Assembly: GCF_020782235.1 (NCBI RefSeq)
Contig: NZ_JAJGNO010000008.1
Location: 1-64,000 of the forward strand
Length of the DNA: 64,000 nt
Source: Sphingobium naphthae
GTDB lineage: Bacteria > Pseudomonadota > Alphaproteobacteria > Sphingomonadales > Sphingomonadaceae
Direction: 5' to 3'
Positions 48,574-58,300 of the stretch are shown here, piece after piece. The notes under the pieces were generated by a model. That model saw only the letters and a program-made list of their open reading frames with translations. It was not told the origin of the DNA and searched no databases. Made by a program: the position numbers and the translations under genes. Each line of letters starts with the position of its first letter. The stretch's first letter is position 1.

Positions 48574-49706
48574 GCGCCCACTCCCCCGCTCAGCGTCGGC
48601 ACGTCCAGCGCCGAAAAGCCATAATGTTTCAGCCAGCGCAGATCGCCGTCGAAGAAAGCGCGCAAGTCGTTCATCCCATATTTCAGCATGGCGAGGCGAT
48701 CGACGCCCGTGCCGAAGGCGAAGCCCTGCCATTCGTCGGGATCAAGCCCGCACGCTTCGATCACGCGGCGGTTGACCATGCCGCTGCCCAGCACTTCCAG
48801 CCAGCCGCCGCCGGCCGCGTCGCCATCGCCGCCGATGATGCGCTGGCCATTGACCAGCGTATAGCCGACATCGACCTCGACCGAAGGTTCGGTGAAGGGG
48901 AAATAGCTGGGGCGCAGCCGCAGCACGATGTCCTCGCGCTCGAAAAAGGCCTTGAGGAAGGTTTCCAGCGTCCATTTGAGGTGGCCGAGCGTGATGCCCT
49001 TGTCGATCACCAGCCCCTCGATCTGGTGGAACATCGGCGTGTGCGTCGCGTCGCTGTCGCTGCGATAGACGCGGCCCGGCGCGATGATGCGGATCGGCGG
49101 CGCCTGGGTCATCATCGTGCGAATCTGCACCGGCGACGTGTGGGTGCGCAGCAGCATCTTCTTGCGCCCGGCCTGGTCCGGCCCTTCTGCCGCAGGCGCC
49201 GCTTCGTGCCGCCCCGTCTCGTCGGGGAAGTAGAAGGTGTCGTGCATCGCGCGCGCCGGGTGCGTCTCGGGAATGTTGAGCGCGGTGAAGTTATGCCAGT
49301 CGTCCTCGATCTCCGGCCCGGTGGCGACCGAGAAGCCGAGGTCGGCGAAAATCTCCGCCAGCTCGTCCATCACCTGGCTGACCGGGTGGACGCTGCCCTG
49401 CGGCCCTCCGTCGGCGGGCAGGGTCATGTCGACCCTTTCCGAAGCCAGCCGGGCGTCGAGCGCCGCCTGTTCGAGCTGCGCCTTCCTGTCGGTCAGCGCC
49501 GCGGTCACGCTTTCACGCAGATCCTGGATCGGCGGTCCCTTCTCCAGCCGCTCTTCGGGCGACATGGGGCCCAGCGTCTTGAGCAGGCCGGTGACGACCC
49601 CGCTCTTGCCCATCGCCCCCACGCGCAGCGCCTCCAGTGCGTCGAGCGTGTCGGCAGCCTCGATATCGGCGATCAGGCCGGCTTTCAGTGCGCTAATGTC
49701 GGTCAT
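48570..49706 (-). CDS. pheS: Phenylalanine-tRNA ligase alpha subunit
   Basis: The 378-residue catalytic subunit has an N-terminal coiled coil ([20 protein letters not shown]) and a class II aminoacyl-tRNA synthetase core with [32 protein letters not shown] (motif 2 region) and [18 protein letters not shown] (motif 3). A His/Glu-rich linker [18 protein letters not shown] lies before motif 2, as in several sphingomonads. The start at 49706 gives the standard N-terminus. Confidence 0.98.
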   Translation of the reverse strand: MTDISALKAGLIADIEAADTLDALEALRVGAMGKSGVVTGLLKTLGPMSPEERLEKGPPIQDLRESVTAALTDRKAQLEQAALDARLASERVDMTLPADGGPQGSVHPVSQVMDELAEIFADLGFSVATGPEIEDDWHNFTALNIPETHPARAMHDTFYFPDETGRHEAAPAAEGPDQAGRKKMLLRTHTSPVQIRTMMTQAPPIRIIAPGRVYRSDSDATHTPMFHQIEGLVIDKGITLGHLKWTLETFLKAFFEREDIVLRLRPSYFPFTEPSVEVDVGYTLVNGQRIIGGDGDAAGGGWLEVLGSGMVNRRVIEACGLDPDEWQGFAFGTGVDRLAMLKYGMNDLRAFFDGDLRWLKHYGFSALDVPTLSGGVGA

Positions 49707-49779
49707 TCGTCTTCCAAAGCCCGTAGTGGCGGAACCATGGGCGCGCCTTAGCGGGGCATGCCGTCCAAGGGAAGGGAGG

Positions 49780-50394
49780 TCAGGCCCGCGCGCCCAGCAG
49801 CGCGCCGCCAAAGCCGATGAAGAGCAGGCCGGTGCCGCGATTGAACAGCCGCTGGCGGTTGGCGGGCGCGAGCCAGCGCTTCAGCCGTCCGCCGCCCAGC
49901 GCATAGGCGCCGTACCAGAAGCTTTCGATGACGACGAAGCTGGCGATCAGGATCGCAAGTTGCGTCCAGAAAGGGCGATCGAGGGCGATGAACTGCGGGA
50001 AGAGCGCGGCCGCGAAGATGATGAGCTTGGGATTGGAAAGCCCCGTCAGCAGCCCGGTGGCGAACAGCGCATGGTCGGACTTTACCGGCCGGGCGGCATC
50101 CGCGTTATCGACCGGGGCGCGCCACGCCTTGATGCCGAGCCACAGCAGATAAGCGACGCCGGCATAGCGCAGCACGTCGAACAGCCGGGGCGAAGCCTTG
50201 AGAAGCGCGCCGAGGCCCAGCGCGGAGGCGATCAGGCACAGCAGCACCGCGCTCATCAGCCCGGCCATCGTCGCCAGCGCCTTGCGCGGACCGTGCGCGA
50301 TGCTCTGCGCCATGACATGCAGCATGTTGGGACCCGGCGTGGCCGAGATCAGGAAGACCGCCGTGACATAGATCCACCACAGATGCAGCGACAT
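49780..50394 (-). CDS. LysE-family amino-acid/metabolite exporter
   Basis: The 204-residue protein has about six membrane helices and the LysE signature [18 protein letters not shown] near the N-terminus, with [18 protein letters not shown] in the second half. The family exports amino acids, homoserine lactones or related metabolites. It lies between rplT and pheS on the same strand, breaking the usual order of this translation cluster, and is likely to be transcribed on its own. Confidence 0.9.
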   Translation of the reverse strand: MSLHLWWIYVTAVFLISATPGPNMLHVMAQSIAHGPRKALATMAGLMSAVLLCLIASALGLGALLKASPRLFDVLRYAGVAYLLWLGIKAWRAPVDNADAARPVKSDHALFATGLLTGLSNPKLIIFAAALFPQFIALDRPFWTQLAILIASFVVIESFWYGAYALGGGRLKRWLAPANRQRLFNRGTGLLFIGFGGALLGARA

Positions 50395-50432
50395 GGGATG
50401 AGTCCCTTCGGTCGCAGGCTCGCAAGGAAACG

Positions 50433-50509
50433 CCGTTCGCCCCGAGCCTGTTGAAGGGCTGCTCTTTTCTTCGAGAAGGGCAAGGCTTCGACACGCTCAG
50501 CCCGAACGG
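50433..50509. repeat. REP-like imperfect inverted repeat 3 (short form)
   Basis: CCGTTCG (50433-50439) and CGAACGG (50503-50509) flank CCCGAGCCTGTTGAAGGGCT and CAAGGCTTCGACACGCTCAG, so the two halves can pair (CGAGCCTGTTGAAGGG against GCTTCGACACGCTCAG in part). It lies between the LysE gene and the rplT terminator and is shorter than repeats 1 and 2. Confidence 0.7.
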
Positions 50510-50530
50510 ATGGGAATAGCCGAAAAACGG

Positions 50531-50568
50531 AAAAAGGGCGCCGGAAGCATCTGCCCCGGCGCCCCTTT
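50531..50568 (-). terminator. Rho-independent terminator of the rpmI-rplT operon
   Basis: On the minus strand GGGCGCCGG (plus 50556-50564) pairs with CCGGCGCCC (plus 50536-50544), followed by TTTTT. It starts 24 bases after the rplT stop codon. Confidence 0.9.
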
Positions 50569-50591
50569 GAACGATCTTGCGATCAATCCGC

Positions 50592-50954
50592 TCAGGCGGC
50601 GGGCAGCGCGGCCTTGGCCTGGGCGATGATGGCGCTGAACGCCTCGCCTTCATGCATCGCGATGTCGGCCAGAACCTTGCGGTCCAGCTCCACGCCGGCC
50701 AGCTTGAGGCCGTGCATGAACTGAGAATAGGTCAGGCCTTCGGCGCGGACGCCGGCGTTGATGCGCTGGATCCACAGACCACGGAAGGTCCGCTTCTTCA
50801 CCTTGCGGTCGCGATAGGCGTACTGGCCGGCCTTTTCGACGGCCTGGCGCGCGATGCGGATGGTGTTCTTGCGACGGCCATAATAGCCCTTCGCCTGATC
50901 CAGAATCCGCTTATGCTTCGCCTTCGTGGTCGTACCACGCTTGACACGTGCCAT
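50592..50954 (-). CDS. rplT: 50S ribosomal protein L20
   Basis: The 120-residue protein starts [18 protein letters not shown] and contains [20 protein letters not shown] and [20 protein letters not shown], the standard L20 sequence that binds 23S rRNA and represses its own operon. It follows rpmI by 14 bases and is followed by a strong terminator. Confidence 0.99.
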   Translation of the reverse strand: MARVKRGTTTKAKHKRILDQAKGYYGRRKNTIRIARQAVEKAGQYAYRDRKVKKRTFRGLWIQRINAGVRAEGLTYSQFMHGLKLAGVELDRKVLADIAMHEGEAFSAIIAQAKAALPAA

Positions 50955-50968
50955 GGGTCAGAACCTCC

Positions 50969-51172
50969 TTACTTCAGGCCGTAGGGCGCCCAGAGGCGCA
51001 CATGACCGGCATCGGAATCCGACAGCACGCTGGTGCCGCGGTTCTGACGGATATATTTCGCATTGTGGCTGATCAGTCGGTGACGCTTGCCAGCGACGCC
51101 GTGCTTGACCTTGCCGGTGGCGGTGAACTTGAAGCGCTTCTTCACACCGCTCTTGGTCTTCATCTTGGGCAT
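50969..51172 (-). CDS. rpmI: 50S ribosomal protein L35
   Basis: The 67-residue basic protein starts [20 protein letters not shown] and contains [20 protein letters not shown], the L35 signature. It is first in a two-gene operon with rplT. The usual upstream infC gene is not here; instead an AsmA-family gene diverges 163 bases away. Confidence 0.99.
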   Translation of the reverse strand: MPKMKTKSGVKKRFKFTATGKVKHGVAGKRHRLISHNAKYIRQNRGTSVLSDSDAGHVRLWAPYGLK

Positions 51173-51335
51173 TTTCGTCTCCTTGTTCAGCGCGACGATT
51201 ACGGACAGCCACGGCAGCCCTAGTTAGCCGGGCGGTCCTTCCGAAATATCGCGAAGGGCGCGCCATAGTCGCATGCGCGGGGCAAAGCAAGCGATTCGGA
51301 GCCAAAAGCCGCCACGCGGCGTTGTTGATGCCACC

Positions 51336-53486
51336 ATGGCCGATGTCGAACCCTCCCCCACCCTCACCGCATCCGCGCGCTGGCGCGCGCATGCCCGCAA
51401 CGCCCGAGCCCGCTGGCGCCGGCTGCCGCTGCCTGCGCGGATCATCCTGTGGATCATCGGCATCCTGTTCGCCATCTGGCTGATCCTCTTCATCACCAAG
51501 GGCCGGTTCCTGAAGGGTCCGTTCGAATCAATCGCCAGCAACATGATCGAGCGGCCGGTGCAGGTGGGCGGCGACTTCCAGCTCTATTTCGCTCCGGTCA
51601 CCATCAAGTTCCTGGCGCAGGACATGCGCGTCGCCAACACATCCTGGGCCAGCCGGCCCGACGTGTTCCGCGCGGACCTGATCGACATGCGCCTGTCGCC
51701 GCTCAGCCTGATCTTCGGGGACCGCTACCGGATCAAATGGCTGGAGCTGCGCAACGCGGCGGCGGACCTGGAATGGTCGCGCGACGGCAAGAGCAACACC
51801 TGGACCTTCGGCGATCCCGATGCCAAGGGCGAGCCGCTCGACCTGCCGCTGGTGCGCCGCGCGCTGCTGGCGGGGACGACGATGCGCTATCGCGATCCGC
51901 GCATGCAATTGTCGACCGACATCGCGTTCGAAACCGTGCGCGCGCAGGATACCCGCTTCGCCAGCGACCTGCGCTTCACTGGCGAGGGGACGATGCGCGC
52001 CCATCCCTTTTCGCTGAAGGGCGGACTGCTGTCCCCCAATGAAACGGTGACGGGCGGCGCCAACCGGCTGGCGGCGCGAGCGACATCGGGCGCGACCGTG
52101 CTGGAGGTGACCGGCACCCTGCCAGGCGCCACCGAACTGGAAGGCAGCGACCTGCGGCTGGTCACCACCGGCCCCAATCTCAGCCTGTTGTTCGATTTCC
52201 TGGGCGTCGCCATTCCCGATACCCGGCGCTATCGCTTCACTTCCGCGCTGACCAAGGCGGGCGAGGAATGGCGCTTCACCCATTTGAAGGGACGCTTTGG
52301 CGACAGCGACCTGGCCGGGCGCATGACCGTGTCGCTGCCCGACGATCGCCTGCTGCTCAAGGCCGACCTGGCCACGCAGAGCCTGGACATCATCGATGTC
52401 GGCCCGTTCATCGGCTATGATCCGCAGCGGCTCGACGCCCAGGGCGGCGATGGCGCGGTGCGGCAGGTGGGCGGCACGCCGCGCATCCTGCCCGACGCGC
52501 CGCTGCGGGTCGAGGCGATCCGCAATTTCGACGCCGATGTACGCTACAGCGTGAAGGCGATCCGCGCGCCCAATGTCCCCATCTCCAACGCGGCGGTGAC
52601 GGTGAAGCTGGACCATAGCCTGCTGACGCTGTCGCCACTCACCTTCGACATGTCGGGCGGGCATGTCGCGTCCGACATAGAGATCAACGCCCGCAACCAG
52701 CCGGTGCGCACCCGCTACGACATTCGCCTGGCGCCCACGCCTATGGGCAAGCTGCTGGCGCGCTGGGGCGTGGAGGAATCGGGCACCAGCGGCACCATCA
52801 AGGCGCGGGTGCAGATGACGGGCCTGGGCGACACGCTGCATGAATCGCTGTCCAGCTCCAACGGCCGGATCGCGGTCGTCCTGCCCGCCGGCAAGATGTG
52901 GGCGCGCAACGTGCAATTGTCGGAAATCGACATCGGCACCTTCATCACCAAGATGTTCGAGGACAAGCTGAAGGAGCCGGTGGAGATCAATTGCGGCCTC
53001 ATCGCCTTCACCGTGCGCAACGGCGTGGCGGCGGCCGATCCCATCCTGATCGACACGAAGAAGAATGTCATGACCGGGCGCGGCGGCTTTTCCTTCCGCA
53101 ACGAGAGCCTGGACCTGGCCTTCCGCGCCGACGGCAAGAAGATCAGCCTGTTTTCCGGCCAATCCCCGGTCGGCATCACCGGCTATTTCGCCAAGCCCGG
53201 CATCAACGTCATCAGCCCCGAACTGATGGCGCGGGGCGGCGCGGCGGCGGCGCTGGGCGTCGCGGCGACGCCGCTGGCGGCGGTGCTGGCCTTTGTCGAT
53301 GTGGGCGACGCCAAGGGCGCGGCCTGCGGCCCGGTGCTCGCCGGCGCCAACGCGCAGGCGCAGCGCACCAAGGGCGGCAAGCCGCGCGACGATGTCGGCC
53401 GCGGCACCACCGCCAAGGATGAGGAAGGCAAGGGCAGCAAGGCGGAGAAGAAGAGCCAGGACAAGAAGTTCCTCGGCATCTTCTGA
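51336..53486 (+). CDS. AsmA-family envelope protein
   Basis: The 716-residue protein has a basic cytoplasmic start, one membrane helix (about 37-56, IILWIIGILFAIWLILFITK) and a long periplasmic region with AsmA features: GPFESIASNMIERPVQVGGD, and the C-terminal AsmA_2-like part (GTIKARVQMTGLGDTLHESL, GRIAVVLPAGKMWARNVQLS). AsmA-like proteins are thought to carry phospholipids between membranes. The last 60 residues are Lys/Gly-rich and disordered. The ATG at 51336 starts at MADVEPS; an in-frame ATG at 51273 lies in the divergent promoter region. Confidence 0.9.
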   Translation: MADVEPSPTLTASARWRAHARNARARWRRLPLPARIILWIIGILFAIWLILFITKGRFLKGPFESIASNMIERPVQVGGDFQLYFAPVTIKFLAQDMRVANTSWASRPDVFRADLIDMRLSPLSLIFGDRYRIKWLELRNAAADLEWSRDGKSNTWTFGDPDAKGEPLDLPLVRRALLAGTTMRYRDPRMQLSTDIAFETVRAQDTRFASDLRFTGEGTMRAHPFSLKGGLLSPNETVTGGANRLAARATSGATVLEVTGTLPGATELEGSDLRLVTTGPNLSLLFDFLGVAIPDTRRYRFTSALTKAGEEWRFTHLKGRFGDSDLAGRMTVSLPDDRLLLKADLATQSLDIIDVGPFIGYDPQRLDAQGGDGAVRQVGGTPRILPDAPLRVEAIRNFDADVRYSVKAIRAPNVPISNAAVTVKLDHSLLTLSPLTFDMSGGHVASDIEINARNQPVRTRYDIRLAPTPMGKLLARWGVEESGTSGTIKARVQMTGLGDTLHESLSSSNGRIAVVLPAGKMWARNVQLSEIDIGTFITKMFEDKLKEPVEINCGLIAFTVRNGVAAADPILIDTKKNVMTGRGGFSFRNESLDLAFRADGKKISLFSGQSPVGITGYFAKPGINVISPELMARGGAAAALGVAATPLAAVLAFVDVGDAKGAACGPVLAGANAQAQRTKGGKPRDDVGRGTTAKDEEGKGSKAEKKSQDKKFLGIF

Positions 53487-53706
53487 TCAGGCATGCGCGC
53501 GGCGGGACTGGCTGTCCTTCCTGTGCGGCGCTGACTGAGGCGGAAGTGAGGAGGCGATGCCGGTTCGCGCTTGGCGTGATGACGAGGCGCGCCTCTTATA
53601 TGCGCGCTCGTCTTGGTCCTTCCCCTCGCCGCCGTGACGTCGGCGATATGATCTCTAGAGGGCCAAGCGACCGGCGCCCCTTTCAAATCCCGAAGCGATC
53701 GGCGCC

Positions 53707-55188
53707 TTATTCCGCCGCCGGCAGGGCGCGGGCTTCGTCGGCTTGGGCGTCGCGGGCGAGGACGTCGAGCGGCTCGATCGGTTCGATCTCCTTGCCGCCC
53801 GTTTCGATGTCGAGGTCGCGGAACTTGCGGCCGGTCGAAAGGACGCGGGTTTCGAAGCTGCCGATGAAGCTGTTGTAATTGGACACGGCGCTGTTGAGGC
53901 CGGTGCCGAGCCGCTTGAGGTGCGTCGCGGCGACCGCCAGCCGTTCATACAGCTCCTTGCCGAGCTGGCCCACCTGCTGTGCCTGTTCCTGCATCTTGGC
54001 CTGGCGCCAATGGCCGGCCAGCGTGCGGGCGAGCGGCAGGAAGGTGGCCGGGCCGCAGATGATGACGCGATTGCGCGCGGCGCGCTCCCACAGCTCCATA
54101 TCCGCTTCCAGCGCGGCGGTGACGAAATTGTCGCCGGGGACATACATGATGACGAAGTCGGGCGCCTTGGCGAACTGCTCCCAATAGGCCTTGCGGCCGA
54201 GCGCGTCGGCATGGGTGCGCACGGCGCGGGCATGGTCGGCGAGATAGCGTTCGCGCGCCCCGCCATCGACCTGGTCGACGGCGTTCAGATAGGCTTCGAG
54301 CGAGCATTTGACGTCGACCACCAGCTGCTGGTCGCCGGGCAGGCGGATGATGAAGTCGGGGCGCAGCCGGCCATCCTCCACCGTCACCGACACTTCCTCC
54401 TGGAAATCGACAAAGGGGGAGAGGCCGGCGGTTTCGATGAGGTTCTTGAACTGCTGTTCGCCCCAGCGCCCCCTGGTCTTGGGCGCGGCGCGCAGGGCAT
54501 TGACCAGCTTGGCCGTTTCCTCGCGCACCTGGCCTTGCCCTGCATGGACCATGGCGATCGCCTCGCGCAGTTCGGCATAGCTGCCGACCCGATCCTTCTC
54601 GACCCGGGCCAGCCCCTCTTCATAGCGCTTGAGCGTGGTTTCGACCGGATTGAGCAGGGTCCGCAGCTGCGCCTCGCTTTTTTCATGGGCCTGGGCGAAG
54701 CGCTGGTCGGCGCGGGAGAGGAACTGGGTCTGGGCGGATTCGAGCAGGCGGCCGCCAATCTCGCTGAACTGGGCGGACAGCTGGTCCTTGGCGTCCTTGA
54801 GCGCGGCGAGCTGCTGTTCGAAGGCGCGGGTGCGGGCTTGGATGTCGGACTGGAGCGCGGCGAGGTCGCGCAGCGCGACTTCGCGTTCGGCCTGAACCGC
54901 GTCGAGGCGCTGGGCGGCAGCGGCCTGCACTTCGCCCAGGCGCTGGTCGGCGGCGACCTGCGCGGCTTCCAGCCGGGCGATCTGACTGGCGGCCTGGGCG
55001 ACGCGCTCCTTTTCCACCGCCAGCTCGGCAATGGCGCCGTTGCGCTGGGCGGCGGCGGTGTCGAGCTTCGCCGCCAGATCGGCCTTCTCCGCCATCAGCG
55101 GCGCGGCCGAGCGCGTGCGCAGCCACCAGCCGACGGCAAGCCCTATCAGCAGCGCGACGAGGAGGAGAAGGGCGGCCGGAAGGTCCAT
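53707..55188 (-). CDS. rmuC: DNA recombination protein RmuC
   Basis: The 493-residue protein has an N-terminal membrane helix (DLPAALLLLVALLIGLAVGW), a long coiled coil (about 40-180, with many Glu/Ala/Arg heptads) and the conserved RmuC nuclease-like domain (about 190-430; LRAAPKTRGRWGEQQFKNLI, RPDFIIRLPGDQQLVVDVK, DFVIMYVPGDNFVTAALEAD). RmuC limits inversions and processes DNA structures. The start follows AAGGATTTCTG. A LexA-type box lies 18 bases upstream of the start codon, so the gene is probably SOS-controlled. Confidence 0.95.
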   Translation of the reverse strand: MDLPAALLLLVALLIGLAVGWWLRTRSAAPLMAEKADLAAKLDTAAAQRNGAIAELAVEKERVAQAASQIARLEAAQVAADQRLGEVQAAAAQRLDAVQAEREVALRDLAALQSDIQARTRAFEQQLAALKDAKDQLSAQFSEIGGRLLESAQTQFLSRADQRFAQAHEKSEAQLRTLLNPVETTLKRYEEGLARVEKDRVGSYAELREAIAMVHAGQGQVREETAKLVNALRAAPKTRGRWGEQQFKNLIETAGLSPFVDFQEEVSVTVEDGRLRPDFIIRLPGDQQLVVDVKCSLEAYLNAVDQVDGGARERYLADHARAVRTHADALGRKAYWEQFAKAPDFVIMYVPGDNFVTAALEADMELWERAARNRVIICGPATFLPLARTLAGHWRQAKMQEQAQQVGQLGKELYERLAVAATHLKRLGTGLNSAVSNYNSFIGSFETRVLSTGRKFRDLDIETGGKEIEPIEPLDVLARDAQADEARALPAAE

Positions 55189-55205
55189 CAGAAATCCTTG
55201 CTTGG

Positions 55206-55220
55206 GAACGAAACAGGAAC
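55206..55220 (-). promoter_or_regulatory. LexA (SOS) box upstream of rmuC
   Basis: The plus strand reads GAAC-GAAACAG-GAAC, which is GTTC-CTGTTTC-GTTC toward rmuC, an exact match to GTTC-N7-GTTC. It shares seven of the first eight bases with the box before imuA (GTTCCTGTT). Confidence 0.75.
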
Positions 55221-55291
55221 CTAGCGGCAGGCGGCCGGGGCCGCAAGTCCGACAGCGAAGCCGACACAAGTGCAAAATAGGTAAATACTTA

Positions 55292-55309
55292 ATTAGTTAG
55301 CTAACTAAT
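55292..55309. promoter_or_regulatory. 18-bp perfect palindrome in an AT-rich gap
   Basis: ATTAGTTAGCTAACTAAT is an uninterrupted perfect palindrome 104 bases upstream of the rmuC start and 44 bases from the dnaE2 stop codon. The surrounding 40 bases are AT-rich, unlike the rest of this region. It could be an operator or part of a terminator for dnaE2. Confidence 0.5.
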
Positions 55310-55352
55310 GAATCGTGGATCACTGTTGCACCCGATTTGGGACGGCGGTTTT

Positions 55353-58300
55353 TCAGTGGAAATCCCGGGACTTGGGGAGGATGCGGACATCGCGCGGATG
55401 GCTGCCGGTGCGCGGATGCTGGGGGTGGAGAAATTCGTCGGCGCGCGACAAGGCGATGCGCGGGCGCAGCGTTTCGCTCAGCCGGTCGAATTCGGCGGTG
55501 CGGTCATGAACGCGGCTCGCCATCAAATGGACGACGCCTTCCCTGCTGCGCTGGATTTCCCCTTCCACCAGCATCAGCCGGCTGGCCATGACCGGGCGGC
55601 GCTGCATTTCGAACAGGCGCGCCCACAGGAGAATGTTGGCGATGCCGGTTTCATCCTCGATGGTGATGAAGATCGCATTGCCCTTGCCCGGCCGCTGCCG
55701 CACCAGCACCACGCCCGCCACCATGACCCTGGCGCCATTCTTCGCCGCACTCGCCTGCGCGCAGCTCAACACGCCCTCGCCCGCGAAGACGGGCCGCAGA
55801 AACTGCATCGGGTGGCCCTTGAGCGACAGGCGAGTCATCGCATAGTCGGTCGTCACCTGCTCGGCGAGCGGCATGGCGGGCAGCCGCGCATCGGGCTCCT
55901 CGCCCAGTTCGCGCGCTTCCCCCTGCCTTTGCCGCGCCGCTGCGAACAGCGGCAGTTCGTCGGATGGCGTGCGCCGCGCTTCCCACAAGGCGGCGCGCCG
56001 GTCCTGGCCCAGCGAGCGGCAGGCGTCGGCATCGGCGAGCAGGCGCAGCGCCCGCGCCGGCAGCCCCGCCCGGCGCGCCAGATCCTCCATGCTGGTGAAC
56101 AGCCCGCCCGCCGCCCGCGCCTCTGTCAGTTGCGCCGCCCAGCTTTCGCGAAACCCGTCAATCTGGCGAAAGCCAAGGCGCAGCGCCAAAGCCCGCCCCG
56201 CCCCTTCGCCCCGATCCCCGCGGCGGGACCGCAGCAGCGGTTCAAGGCCATTGTCCCACAGGCTCATATTCACGTCGATGCCATGGATGGTGACGCCATG
56301 ATCGCGCGCGTCGCGCACCAGCTGCGCGGGCGCGTAGAAGCCCATGGGCTGGGAATTGAGCAGGGCGCAGGCGAAGACCGCGGGCTGGTGGCATTTGATC
56401 CAGGCCGAGACATAGACCAGCCGCGCGAAGGACAGCGCATGGCTTTCGGGAAAACCATAGCTGCCGAACCCTTCGATCTGGCTGTAGCAGCGTTCGGCGA
56501 AGTCGCGCTTGTAGCCGCGCCGCACCATGCCGCCGATCATCTTTTCCCGGAACCGGTCCATGCCGCCGACCTGGCGGAAGGTCGCCATCGACCGGCGCAG
56601 CTGGTTGGCTTCTGACGGGGTGAATTCGGCGGCGACGATCGCCAGCTTCATCGCCTGTTCCTGAAACAGCGGCACGCCATAGGTCTGCTTCAGCAGGTCG
56701 CGCAGTTCGTGGGGGTTGTGCGGCGGGTTGGGCGAGGGAAATTCCGGTTTTTCCAGCCCTGCGCGGCGGCGCAGATAGGGGTGGACCATGTCCCCTTCGA
56801 TAGGGCCGGGCCGCACGATCGCGACCTGGACGGTGAGGTCGTAAAGCTCGCGCGGGCGCAGGCGGGGCAGCATGTTGATCTGCGCCCGGCTTTCCACCTG
56901 GAACACGCCGATACTGTCGCCCCGGCACAGCATGTCGTAGACGGCGGGATCGTCGGCATCAAGGTCCACCTCCAGCTGATGATGGCCCAGCCCATGGGCG
57001 CGCATCAGGTCGAACGCCTTGCGGATGCAGGTCAGCATGCCGAGCGCCAGCACATCGACCTTCATCAGGCCCAGCGCGTCGATGTCATCCTTGTCCCATT
57101 CGATGAAGCTGCGGTCGGCCATGGCGGCGTGATGCAGCGGCACCGTTTCGTCGAGCCGGTTCTGCGTCAGCACGAAGCCGCCGACATGCTGCGAGAGATG
57201 GCGGGGAAAATTCGCCTCCAGCAACTGGCCGACCAGCTGGCGCAGCCGGACGATCTGCGGATTGTCGAGGTCGAAGCCCGCTTCGCTGATCCGCCGTTCG
57301 TTCATGTCGCGCGAATAGCTGCCCCAGATGGTGCTGGACAGGCGCGTGACGACATCGTCGGACAGGCCGAGCACCTTGGCCACTTCGCGGATCGCGCTGC
57401 GCGAGCGATAATGGATGACGGTGGCGGCGATGCCGGCGCGGTGGCGGCCATAGCGCCGGTAGATATATTGCATCACCTCCTCGCGCCGCTCATGTTCGAA
57501 ATCGACGTCGATGTCGGGCGGTTCGTTCCGTTCTTCCGACACGAAGCGGGAAAAGAGCAGGTCATGCTTCTGCGGGTCGACCGAGGTGACGCCGAGCAGG
57601 AAGCAGACCATCGAATTGGCCGCCGATCCGCGCCCCTGACACAAAATGCCCTTCGTCCGGGCGAAGGCGACGATGTCGTGGACGGTGAGGAAATAATAAG
57701 CGTAGCGCTGCTTGGCGATCAGCGCGAATTCCTCGTCCAGCAGCGCCTGGACCTTGGCCGGGATATGCGGGCCATAGCGCACATGAGCGGCGCGCAGGGT
57801 CAGTTCCTCCAGCCATTGCTGCGCGGTCCAGCCTTCGGGCACGGGTTCGTGCGGATATTCGTAGCGCAGCTGGTCGAGGCTGAACTGCACGCGGCCCAGA
57901 AAGCGCGTGGTTTCCGCCACCGCGTCCGGGCAGGCGCGGAAGAGGCGCGCCATTTCGGCGGGATCATGGAGATGGCGTTCGGCATTGGCCTCCAGCCGCC
58001 GGCCCGCACCCGTGATCGTCGTGCCCGTGCGGATGCAGGTCAGCACATCCTGCAGCGGCCGTTCGGCGGGGCTGGCGTAGAGCGCGTCCATGGTGGCGAG
58101 CAACGGCACGCCGGTCCGGTCCGACAGGCGCTGGAACCGCGCCAGCCGCCGCGCGTCGCGCCCGTCGCGCCGCAGCGCCGCGCCCAGCCACACGCGCCCG
58201 GGCGCGAGCCGCGCCAGCCGCTTGAGCAGCGCGCCGGGATCCGCCGGGCGGGACGGCGGCACCAGCGTCAGATGGCCATGCTGCACCGATTCCCCCGCCG

